Source: Lepidurus packardi (lineage: Eukaryota; Arthropoda; Branchiopoda; Notostraca; Triopsidae). Taken from it: 64,000 nucleotides of DNA. Within the stretch, counting starts at the first letter, position 1, and the number at the start of each line of letters is the position of its first letter. The stretch spans positions 1-64,000 of the forward strand of contig JAKZAN010000126.1 of NCBI GenBank assembly GCA_023053545.1, written 5' to 3'. The notes under the pieces are model-generated. The model did not search any database and was not told the DNA's origin. It saw nothing but the letters and a program-made list of their open reading frames with translations. Made by a program: the position numbers and the translations under genes. This document shows, piece by piece, positions 42,700 to 55,500 of the stretch.

Positions 42700-45600
42700 A
42701 AACTGGTTTAAGCTAGTTTATAAACTGGTTTATACCTTTGTAAACAGGTCTAAACTGGTTCTAAATGGCATAAACTGGTTTACACAGGTCTAAACTGGTT
42801 TAAACTGGTTTATACTAGTTCAAACTGGTTTAGACTGGTCTACTCATGTCAAAACTGGTTTACTCATGTCTAAACTGGTTTAAGGTAGTTTATAGACTGG
42901 TTTATACTAGTTCAAACTGGTTTAAACCGGTTTAAACTGGCTTAATCTGGTTTAAACTGGTCAAAACTAGATTATAAACTGGTTTATACCGGTGTAAACA
43001 GGTCTAAACTGGTTTTAACTGGTATAAACTGGTTTAAACAGGTCTAAACTGGTTTAAACTGGTTTATACTAGTTCAAACTGGTTGAAATTTTTTTAACAG
43101 GTCTACACTGGTTTAAACTAGTTTATTAACTGTGTTACACTGGTTTAAACTTGTTTATACTAGTTCAAACTGGTTTAAACTGGTTTACACAGGTCTAAAC
43201 TGGTTCACGCTAGTTTATAAACTGGTTTACACCGGTGTAAACAGGTTCAAACTGGTTCTGAATGGTATAAACTGGTTTACACAGGTCTAAACTGGTGTAA
43301 ACTGGTTTATACTAGTTCAAACTGGTTTAAACCGGTTAAAACTGGCTTAATCTGGTTTGAACTGGTTAAAACTAGATTATAAACTGGTTTATACCGGTGT
43401 AAACAGGTCTAAACTGGTTTTAACTGGTATAAACTAGTTCAAACTGGTTTAAATTTTTTTAACAGGTCTAAACTGGTTTAAACTAGTTTATTAACTGTGT
43501 TACACTGGTTTAAACTTGTTTATACTAGTTCAAACTGGTTTAAACTGGTTTACACAGGTCTAAACTGGTTTAAGCTAGTTTATAAACTGGTTTATACCGG
43601 TGTAAACAGGTCTAAACTGGTTCTAAATGGTATAAACTGGTTTACACAGGTCTAAACTGGTTTAAACTGGTTTATACTAGTTCAAACTGGTTTAAGCCGG
43701 TTAAAACTGGCTTAATCTGGTTTAAACTGGTCAAAACCAGATTATAACCTGGTTTATACCGGTGTAAACAGGTCTAAACTGGTTTTAACTGGTATAACTG
43801 GTTTACAAAGGTTTAAACTGGTTTATACTAGTTCAAACTGGTTGAAATTTTTTTTAACAGGTCTAAACTTGTTTTAACTAGTTTATAAACTGGTTTAAAA
43901 CGTTTTTAACTGGCTTAAACTGGCTTAAACTGGTTTAAACCAGGCCTAAACAGGTCTTAACTGGTTTAAATTAGTTTATTAACTGTTTTACACTGGTTTA
44001 AACTTGTTTATACTAGTTCAAACTGGTTTAAACTGGTTTACACAGGTCTAAACTGGTTTAAGCTAGTTTATAAACTGGTTTATACCTTTGTAAACAGGTC
44101 TAAACTGGTTCTAAATGGCATAAACTGGTTTACACAGGTCTAAACTGGTTTAAACTGGTTTATACTAGTTCAAACTGGTTTAGACTGGTCTACTCATGTC
44201 AAAACTGGTTTACTCATGTCTAAACTGGTTTAAGGTAGTTTATAGACTGGTTTATACTAGTTCAAACTGGTTTAAACCGGTTAAAACTGGCTTAATCTGG
44301 TTAAAACTGGTCAAAACTAGATTACAAACTGGTTAATACCGGTGTAAACAGGTCTAAACTGGTTTTAACTGGTATAAACTGGTTTACACAGGTCTAAACT
44401 GGTTTAAACTGGTTTATACTAGTTCAAACTGGTTGAAATTTTTTTAACAGGTCTAAACTGGTTTAAACTAGTTTATTAACTGTGTTACACTGGTTTAAAC
44501 TTGTTTATACTAGTTCAAACTGGTTTAAACTGGTTTACACAGGTCTAAACTGGTTTCAGCTAGTTTATAAACTGGTTTATACCTTTGTAAACAGGTCTAA
44601 ACTGGTTCTAAATGGCATAAACTGGTTTACACAGGTCTAAACTGGTTTAAACTGGTTTATACTAGTTCAAACTGGTTTAGACTGGTCTACTCATGTCAAA
44701 ACTGGTTTACTCATGTCTAAACTGGTTTAAGGTAGTTTATAGACTGGTTTATACTAGTTCAAACTGGTTTAAACCGGTTTAAACTGGCTTAATCTGGTTT
44801 AAACTGGTCAAAACTAGATTATAAACTGGTTTATACCGGTGTAAACAGGTCTAAACTGGTTTTAACTGGTATAAACTGGTTTAAACAGGTCTAAACTGGT
44901 TTAAACTGGTTTATACTAGTTCAAACTGGTTGAAATTTTTTTAACAGGTCTACACTGGTTTAAACTAGTTTATTAACTGTGTTACACTGGTTTAAACTTG
45001 TTTATACTAGTTCAAACTGGTTTAAACTGGTTTACACAGGTCTAAACTGGTTCACGCTAGTTTATAAACTGGTTTACACCGGTATAAACAGGTTCAAACT
45101 GGTTCTGAATGGTATAAACTGGTTTACACAGGTCTAAACTGGTGTAAACTGGTTTATACTAGTTCAAACTGGTTTAAACCGGTTAAAACTGGCTTAATCT
45201 GGTTTGAACTGGTTAAAACTAGATTATAAACTGGTTTATACCGGTGTAAACAGGTCTAAACTGGTTTTAACTGGTATAAACTAGTTCAAACTGGTTTAAA
45301 TTTTTTTAACAGGTCTAAACTGGTTTAAACTAGTTTATTAACTGTGTTACACTGGTTTAAACTTGTTTATACTAGTTCAAACTGGTTTAAACTGGTTTAC
45401 ACAGGTCTAAACTGGTTTAAGCTAGTTTATAAACTGGTTTATACCGGTGTAAACAGGTCTAAACTGGTTCTAAATGGTATAAACTGGTTTACACAGGTCT
45501 AAACTGGTTTAAACTGGTTTATACTAGTTCAAACTGGTTTAAGCCGGTTAAAACTGGCTTAATCTGGTTTAAACTGGTCAAAACCAGATTATAAACTGGT

Positions 45601-48600
45601 TTATACCGGTGTAAACAGGTCTAAACTGGTTTTAACTGGTATAACTGGTTTACAAAGGTTTAAACTGGTTTATACTAGTTCAAACTGGTTGAAATTTTTT
45701 TTAACAGGTCTAAACTTGTTTTAACTAGTTTATAAACTGGTTTAAAACGTTTTTAACTGGCTTAAACTGGCTTAAACTGGTTTAAACCAGGCCTAAACAG
45801 GTCTTAACTGGTTTAAATTAGTTTATTAACTGTTTTACACTGGTTTAAACTTGTTTATACTAGTTCAAACTGGTTTAAACTGGTTTACACAGGTCTAAAC
45901 TGGTTTAAGCTAGTTTATAAACTGGTTTATACCTTTGTAAACAGGTCTAAACTGGTTCTAAATGGCATAAACTGGTTTACACAGGTCTAAACTGGTTTAA
46001 ACTGGTTTATACTAGTTCAAACTGGTTTAGACTGGTCTACTCATGTCAAAACTGGTTTACTCATGTCTAAACTGGTTTAAGGTAGTTTATAGACTGGTTT
46101 ATACTAGTTCAAACTGGTTTAAACCGGTTAAAACTGGCTTAATCTGGTTAAAACTGGTCAAAACTAGATTACAAACTGGTTAATACCGGTGTAAACAGGT
46201 CTAAACTGGTTTTAACTGGTATAAACTGGTTTACACAGGTCTAAACTGGTTTAAACTGGTTTATACTAGTTCAAACTGGTTGAAATTTTTTTAACAGGTC
46301 TAAACTGGTTTAAACTAGTTTATTAACTGTGTTACACTGGTTTAAACTTGTTTATACTAGTTCAAACTGGTTTAAACTGGTTTACACAGGTCTAAACTGG
46401 TTTCAGCTAGTTTATAAACTGGTTTATACCTTTGTAAACAGGTCTAAACTGGTTCTAAATGGCATAAACTGGTTTACACAGGTCTAAACTGGTTTAAACT
46501 GGTTTATACTAGTTCAAACTGGTTTAGACTGGTCTACTCATGTCAAAACTGGTTTACTCATGTCTAAACTGGTTTAAGGTAGTTTATAGACTGGTTTATA
46601 CTAGTTCAAACTGGTTTAAACCGGTTTAAACTGGCTTAATCTGGTTTAAACTGGTCAAAACTAGATTATAAACTGGTTTATACCGGTGTAAACAGGTCTA
46701 AACTGGTTTTAACTGGTATAAACTGGTTTAAACAGGTCTAAACTGGTTTAAACTGGTTTATACTAGTTCAAACTGGTTGAAATTTTTTTAACAGGTCTAC
46801 ACTGGTTTAAACTAGTTTATTAACTGTGTTACACTGGTTTAAACTTGTTTATACTAGTTCAAACTGGTTTAAACTGGTTTACACAGGTCTAAACTGGTTC
46901 ACGCTAGTTTATAAACTGGTTTACACCGGTATAAACAGGTTCAAACTGGTTCTGAATGGTATAAACTGGTTTACACAGGTCTAAACTGGTGTAAACTGGT
47001 TTATACTAGTTCAAACTGGTTTAAACCGGTTAAAACTGGCTTAATCTGGTTTGAACTGGTTAAAACTAGATTATAAACTGGTTTATACCGGTGTAAACAG
47101 GTCTAAACTGGTTTTAACTGGTATAAACTAGTTCAAACTGGTTTAAATTTTTTTAACAGGTCTAAACTGGTTTAAACTAGTTTATTAACTGTGTTACACT
47201 GGTTTAAACTTGTTTATACTAGTTCAAACTGGTTTAAACTGGTTTACACAGGTCTAAACTGGTTTAAGCTAGTTTATAAACTGGTTTATACCGGTGTAAA
47301 CAGGTCTAAACTGGTTCTAAATGGTATAAACTGGTTTACACAGGTCTAAACTGGTTTAAACTGGTTTATACTAGTTCAAACTGGTTTAAGCCGGTTAAAA
47401 CTGGCTTAATCTGGTTTAAACTGGTCAAAACCAGATTATAAACTGGTTTATACCGGTGTAAACAGGTCTAAACTGGTTTTAACTGGTATAACTGGTTTAC
47501 AAAGGTTTAAACTGGTTTATACTAGTTCAAACTGGTTGAAATTTTTTTTAACAGGTCTAAACTTGTTTTAACTAGTTTATAAACTGGTTTAAAACGTTTT
47601 TAACTGGCTTAAACTGGCTTAAACTGGTTTAAACCAGGCCTAAACAGGTCTTAACTGGTTTAAATTAGTTTATTAACTGTTTTACACTGGTTTAAACTTG
47701 TTTATACTAGTTCAAACTGGTTTAAACTGGTTTACACAGGTCTAAACTGGTTTAAGCTAGTTTATAAACTGGTTTATACCTTTGTAAACAGGTCTAAACT
47801 GGTTCTAAATGGCATAAACTGGTTTACACAGGTCTAAACTGGTTTAAACTGGTTTATACTAGTTCAAACTGGTTTAGACTGGTCTACTCATGTCAAAACT
47901 GGTTTACTCATGTCTAAACTGGTTTAAGGTAGTTTATAGACTGGTTTATACTAGTTCAAACTGGTTTAAACCGGTTAAAACTGGCTTAATCTGGTTAAAA
48001 CTGGTCAAAACTAGATTACAAACTGGTTAATACCGGTGTAAACAGGTCTAAACTGGTTTTAACTGGTATAAACTGGTTTACACAGGTCTAAACTGGTTTA
48101 AACTGGTTTATACTAGTTCAAACTGGTTGAAATTTTTTTAACAGGTCTAAACTGGTTTAAACTAGTTTATTAACTGTGTTACACTGGTTTAAACTTGTTT
48201 ATACTAGTTCAAACTGGTTTAAACTGGTTTACACAGGTCTAAACTGGTTTCAGCTAGTTTATAAACTGGTTTATACCTTTGTAAACAGGTCTAAACTGGT
48301 TCTAAATGGCATAAACTGGTTTACACAGGTCTAAACTGGTTTAAACTGGTTTATACTAGTTCAAACTGGTTTAGACTGGTCTACTCATGTCAAAACTGGT
48401 TTACTCATGTCTAAACTGGTTTAAGGTAGTTTATAGACTGGTTTATACTAGTTCAAACTGGTTTAAACCGGTTTAAACTGGCTTAATCTGGTTTAAACTG
48501 GTCAAAACTAGATTATAAACTGGTTTATACCGGTGTAAACAGGTCTAAACTGGTTTTAACTGGTATAAACTGGTTTAAACAGGTCTAAACTGGTTTAAAC

Positions 48601-50115
48601 TGGTTTATACTAGTTCAAACTGGTTGAAATTTTTTTAACAGGTCTACACTGGTTTAAACTAGTTTATTAACTGTGTTACACTGGTTTAAACTTGCTTATA
48701 CTAGTTCAAACTGGTTTAAACTGGTTTACACAGGTCTAAACTGGTTCACGCTAGTTTATAAACTGGTTTACACCGGTATAAACAGGTTCAAACTGGTTCT
48801 GAATGGTATAAACTGGTTTACACAGGTCTAAACTGGTGTAAACTGGTTTATACTAGTTCAAACTGGTTTAAACCGGTTAAAACTGGCTTAATCTGGTTTG
48901 AACTGGTTAAAACTAGATTATAAACTGGTTTATACCGGTGTAAACAGGTCTAAACTGGTTTTAACTGGTATAAACTAGTTCAAACTGGTTTAAATTTTTT
49001 TAACAGGTCTAAACTGGTTTAAACTAGTTTATTAACTGTGTTACACTGGTTTAAACTTGTTTATACTAGTTCAAACTGGTTTAAACTGGTTTACACAGGT
49101 CTAAACTGGTTTAAGCTAGTTTATAAACTGGTTTATACCGGTGTAAACAGGTCTAAACTGGTTCTAAATGGTATAAACTGGTTTACACAGGTCTAAACTG
49201 GTTTAAACTGGTTTATACTAGTTCAAACTGGTTTAAGCCGGTTAAAACTGGCTTAATCTGGTTTAAACTGGTCAAAACCAGATTATAAACTGGTTTATAC
49301 CGGTGTAAACAGGTCTAAACTGGTTTTAACTGGTATAACTGGTTTACAAAGGTTTAAACTGGTTTATACTAGTTCAAACTGGTTGAAATTTTTTTTAACA
49401 GGTCTAAACTTGTTTTAACTAGTTTATAAACTGGTTTAAAACGTTTTTAACTGGCTTAAACTGGCTTAAACTGGTTTAAACCAGGCCTAAACAGGTCTTA
49501 ACTGGTTTAAATTAGTTTATTAACTGTTTTACACTGGTTTAAACTTGTTTATACTAGTTCAAACTGGTTTAAACTGGTTTACACAGGTCTAAACTGGTTT
49601 AAGCTAGTTTATAAACTGGTTTATACCTTTGTAAACAGGTCTAAACTGGTTCTAAATGGCATAAACTGGTTTACACAGGTCTAAACTGGTTTAAACTGGT
49701 TTATACTAGTTCAAACTGGTTTAGACTGGTCTACTCATGTCAAAACTGGTTTACTCATGTCTAAACTGGTTTAAGGTAGTATATAGACTGGTTTATACTA
49801 GTTCAAACTGGTTTAAACCGGTTAAAACTGGCTTAATCTGGTTAAAACTGGTCAAAACTAGATTACAAACTGGTTAATACCGGTGTAAACAGGTCTAAAC
49901 TGGTTTTAACTGGTATAAACTGGTTTACACAGGTCTAAACTGGTTTAAACTGGTTTATACTAGTTCAAACTGGTTGAAATTTTTTTAACAGGTCTAAACT
50001 GGTTTAAACTAGTTTATTAACTGTGTTACACTGGTTTAAACTTGTTTATACTAGTTCAAACTGGTTTAAACTGGTTTACACAGGTCTAAACTGGTTTCAG
50101 CTAGTTTATAAACTG
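42700..50115 (+). repeat. 1847-bp higher-order repeat, four tandem copies
   Basis: The landmark TTAGTTTATTAACTG (in the AAATTAG context) occurs at 43971, 45818, 47665 and 49512, exactly 1847 bp apart each time. TTTCAGCTAG at 44554 and 50095 is three periods apart. The first copy (about 42700-44550) differs by a few bases: it has CACCGGTGTAAACAGGTTC where copies two to four have CACCGGTATAAACAGGTTC. Copies two to four therefore expanded last. Homology ends near 50115. Confidence 0.9.
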
Positions 50116-50639
50116 GTTTACACCGGTGTAAACAAGTCCAAACTGGTTCTAAATGGTATAAACTGGTTTACACAGGTCTAAACTGGTGTAAAGTGGTTTA
50201 TACTAGTTCAAACTGGTTTAAAGCGGTTAAAACTGGCTTAATCTGGTTTAAACTGGTCAAAACTAGATTATAAACTGGTTTATACCGGTGTAAACAGGTC
50301 TAAACTGGTTTACACAGGTCTAAACTGGTTTACACAGGTCTAAACTGGTTTAAACTGGTTGATACTAGTTCAAACTGGTTGAAATTTTTTTAACAGGTCT
50401 AAACTTGTTCAAACTAGTTTATAAACTGGTTTAAAACGTTTTTAACTGGCTTAAACTGGTTTAAACCAGGCCTAAACAGGTCTAAACTGGTTTAAACTAG
50501 TTTATTAACTGTTTTACACTGGTTTAAACTTGTTTATACTAGTTCAAACTGGTTTAAACTGGTTTAAACAGGTCTTAACTGGTTTAAGCGAGTTCATAAA
50601 CTGGTTTATACCGGTGTAAACAGGTCTAAACTGGTTCTA

Positions 50640-52570
50640 AATGGTATAAACTGGTTTGCACAGGTCTAAACTGGTTTATACTGGTTTATACTAGTTCAAA
50701 CTGGTTTAAATTTTTTTTAACAGGTCTAAGCTTGTTTAAGCTAGTTTATAAACTGGTTTAAACCGTTTTTAACTGGCTTAAACTGGTTTAAACCAGGCCT
50801 AAAAAGGTCTAAACTGGTTTAAACTAGTTTATTAACTGTTTTACACTGGTTTAACCTGGTTTATACTAGTTCAAACTGGTTTAAATTGGTCTACTCATGT
50901 CTAAACTGGTTTACTCATGTCTAAACTGGTTTAACGTAGTTTATAAACTGGTTTATACTAGTCCAAACTGGTTTAAACCGGTTAAAACTGGCTTAATCTG
51001 GTTTAAACTGGTTAAAACTAGATTATAAACTGGTTTATACCGGTGTAAACAGGTCTAAACTGGTTTTAACTGGTATAAACTAGTTCAAACTGGTTTAAAT
51101 TTTTTTAACAGTTCTAAACTGGTTTAAACTAGTTTATTAACTGTGTTACACTGGTTTAAACTTGTTTAAACTAGTTCAAACTGGTTTAAACTGGTTTACA
51201 CAGGTCTAAACTGGTTTAAGCTAGTTTATAAACTGGTTTATACCGGTGTAAACAGGTCTAAACTGGTTCTAAATGGTATAAACTGGTTTACACAGGTCTA
51301 AACTGGTTTAAACTGGTTCTAAATGGTATAAACTGGTTTACACAGGTCTAAACTGGTTTAAACTGGTTTATACTAGTTCAAACTGGTTTAAGCCGGTTAA
51401 AACTGGCTTAAGCTGGTTTAAACTGGTCAAAACCAGATTATAAACTGGTTTATACCGGTGTAAACAGGTCTAAACTGGTTTTAACTGGTATAAACTGGTT
51501 TACACAGGTCTAAACTGGTTTAAACTTTTTGATACTAGTTCAAACTGGTTGAAATTTTCTTAACAGGTCTAAACTTGTTCAAACTGGTTTATAAACTGGT
51601 TTAAAACGTTTTTAACTGGCTTAAACTGGTTTAAACCAAGCCTAAACAGGTCTAAACTGGTTTAAATAGTTTATTAACTGTTTTAAACTGGTTTAAACTT
51701 ATTTATACTAGTTCAAAATGGTTTAAACTGGTTTACACAGGTCTAAATAGGTTTAAGCGAGTTCATAAACTGGTTTATACCGGTGTAAACAGGTCTAAAC
51801 TGGTTTAAGCTAGTTCATAAACTGGTTTATACCGGTGTAAACAGGTCTAAACTGGTTCTAAATGGTATAAAATGGTTTACACAGGTCTAAACTGGTTTAA
51901 ACTGGTTTATACTAGTTCAAACTGGTTTAAGCCGGTTAAAACTGGCTTAATCTGGTTTAAACTGGTCAAAACCAGATTATAAACTGGTTTATACCGGTGT
52001 AAACAGGTCTAAACTGGTTTTAACTGGTATAAACTGGCTTACAAAGGTTTAAACTGGTTTATACTAGTTCAAACTGGTTGAAATTTTTTTAACAGGTCTA
52101 AACTTGTTTTAACTAGTTTATAAACTGGTTTAAAACGTTTTTAACTGGCTTAAACTTGCTTAAACTGGTTTAAACCAGGCCTAAACAGGTCTTAACTGGT
52201 TTAAACTAGTTTATTAACTGTTTATACTAGTTCAAACTGGTTTAAACCGGTTAAAACTGGCTTAATCTGGTTTAAACTGGTCAAAACTAGATTATAAACT
52301 GGTTTATACCGGTGTAAACAGGTCTAAACTGGTTCTAAATGGTATAAACTGGTTTGCACAGGTCTAAACTGGTTTATACTGGTTTATACTAGTTCAAACT
52401 GGTTTAAATTTTTTTTAACAGGTCTAAGCTTGTTTAAGCTAGTTTATAAACTGGTTTAAACCGTTTTTAACTGGCTTAAACTGGTTTAAACCAGGCCTAA
52501 AAAGGTCTAAACTGGTTTAAACTAGTTTATTAACTGTTTTACACTGGTTTAACCTGGTTTATACTAGTTC
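50640..52570 (+). repeat. 1698-bp spaced repeat of the TTTGCACAGG segment
   Basis: CTGGTTTGCA occurs at 50651 and 52349, and AAATTGGTCT at 50883 and 52581, both 1698 bp apart. Within the unit a 50-bp segment (starting GGTTCTAAATGG) is duplicated near 51266 and 51316. Confidence 0.75.
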
Positions 52571-55500
52571 AAACTGGTTTAAATTGGTCTACTCATGTCT
52601 AAACTGGTTTACTCATGTCTAAACTGGTTTAACGTAGTTTATAAACTGGTTTATACTAGTCCAAACTGGTTTAAACCGGTTAAAACTGGCTTAATCTGGT
52701 TTAAACTGGTTAAAACTAGATTATAAACTGGTTTATACCGGTGTAAACAGGTCTAAACTGGTTTTAACTGGTATAAACTAGTTCAAACTGGTTTAAATTT
52801 TTTTAACAGTTCTAAACTGGTTTAAACTAGTTTATTAACTGTGTTACACTGGTTTAAACTTGTTTAAACTAGTTCAAACTGGTATAAACTGGTTTACACA
52901 GGTCTAAACTGGTTTAAACTGGTTCTAAATGGTATAAACTGGTTTACACAGGTCTAAACTGGTTTAAACTGGTTTATACTAGTTCAAACTGGTTTAAGCC
53001 GGTTAAAACTGGCTTAAGCTGGTTTAAACTGGTCAAAACCAGATTATAAACTGGTTTATACCGGTATAAACAGGTCTAAACTGGTTTTAACTGGTATAAA
53101 CTGGTTTACACAGGTCTAAACTGGTTTAAACTTTTTGATACTAGTTCAAACTGGTTGAAATTTTCTTAACAGGTCTAAACTTGTTCAAACTGGTTTATAA
53201 ACTGGTTTAAAACGTTTTTAACTGGCTTAAACTGGTTTAAACCAAGCCTAAACAGGTCTAAACTGGTTTAAATAGTTTATTAACTGTTTTAAACTGGTTT
53301 AAACTTATTTATACTAGTTCAAAATGGTTTAAACTGGTTTACACAGGTCTAAATTGGTTTAAGCGAGTTCATAAACTGGTTTATACCGGTGTAAACAGGT
53401 CTAAACTGGTTTAAGCTAGTTCATAAACTGGTTTATACCGGTGTAAACAGGTTTAAACTGGTTCTAAATGGTATAAAATGGTTTACACAGGTCTAAACTG
53501 GTTTAAACTGGTTTATACTAGTTCAAACTGGTTTAAGCCGGTTAAAACTGGCTTAATCTGGTTTAAACTGGTCAAAACCAGATTATAAACTGGTTTATAC
53601 CTGTGTAAACAGGTCTAAACTGGTTTTAACTGGTATAAACTGGCTTACAAAGGTTTAAACTGGTTTATACTAGTTCAAACTGGTTGAAATTTTTTTAACA
53701 GGTCTAAACTTGTTTTAACTAGTTTATAAACTGGTTTAAAACGTTTTTAACTGGCTTAAACTTGCTTAAACTGGTTTAAACCAGGCCTAAACAGGTCTTA
53801 ACTGGTTTAAACTAGTTTATTAACTGTTTATACTAGTTCAAACTGGTTTAAACCGGTTAAAACTGGCTTAATCTGGTTTAAACTGGTCAAAACTAGATTA
53901 TAAACTGGTTTATACCGGTGTAAACAGGTCTAAACTGGTTTTAACTGGTATAAACTAGTTCAAACTGGTTTAAATTTTTTTAACAGGTCTAAACTGGTTT
54001 AAACTAGTTTATTAACTGTGTTACACTGGTTTAAACTTGTTTAAACTAGTTCAAACTGGTTTAAACTGGTTTACACAGGTCTAAACTGGTTTAAGCTAGT
54101 TTATAAACTGGTTTATACCGGTGTAAACAGGTCTAAACTGGTTCTAAATGGTATAAACTGGTTTACACAGGTCTAAACTGGTTTAAACTGGTTCTAAATG
54201 GTATAAACTGGTTTACACAGGTCTAAACTGGTTTAAACTGGTTTATACTAGTTCAAACTGGTTTAAGCCGGTTAAAACTGGCTTAAGCTGGTTTAAACTG
54301 GTCAAAACCAGATTATAAACTGGTTTATACCGGTGTAAACAGGTCTAAACTGGTTTTAACTGGTATAAACTGGTTTACACAGGTCTACACTGGTTTAAAC
54401 TTTTTGATACTAGTTCAAACTGGTTGAAATTTTTTTAACAGGTCTAAACTTGTTCAAACTAGTTTATAAACTGGTTTAAAACGTTTTTAACTGGCTTCAA
54501 CTGGTTTAAACCAAGCCTAAACAGGTCTAAACTGGTTTAAATAGTTTATTTACTGTTTTAAACTGGTTTAAACTTATTTATACTAGTTCAAAATGGTTTA
54601 AACTGGTTTACACAGGTCTAAATTGGTTTAAGCGAGTTCATAAACTGGTTTATACCGGTGTAAACAGGTCTAAACTGGTTCTAAATGGTATAAACTGGTT
54701 TACACAAGTCTAAACTGGTTTATACTAGTTCAAACTTGTTTAATTTTTTTTTAACAGGTCTAAGCTTGTTTAAGCTAGTTTATAAACTGGTTTAAACCGT
54801 TTTTAACTGGCTTAAACTGGTTTAAACCAGGCCTAAAAAGGTCTAAACTGGTTTAAACTAGTTTATTAACTGTTTTACACTGGTTTAACCTGGTTTATAC
54901 TAGTTAAAACTGGTTTAAACTGGTCTACTCATGTCTAAACTGGTTTACTCATGTCTAAACTGGTTTAACGTAGTTTATAAACTGGTTTATACTAGTTCAA
55001 ACTGGTTTAAACCGGTTAAAACTGGCTTAATCTTGTTTAAACTGGTTAAAACTAGATTATAAACTGGTTTATACCGGTGTAAACAGGTCTAAACTGGTTT
55101 TAACTGGTATAAACTAGTTCAAACTGGTTTAAATTTTTTTTAACAGTTCTAAACTGGTTTAAACTAGTTTATTAACTGTGTTACACTGGTTTAAACTTGT
55201 TTAAACTAGTTCAAACTGGTATAAACTGGTTTACACAGGTCTAAACTGGTTTAAGCTAGTTTATAAACTGGTTTATACCGGTGTAAACAGGTCTAAACTG
55301 GTTCTAAATGGTATAAAATGGTTTACACAGGTCTAAACTGGTTTAAACTGGTTTATACTAGTTCAAACTGGTTTAAGCCGGTTAAAACTGGCTTAATCTG
55401 GTTTAAACTGTTCAAAACCAGATTATAAACTGGTTTATACCGGTGTAAACAGGTCTAAACTGGTTTTAACTGGTATAAACTGGCTTACAAAGGTTTAAAC

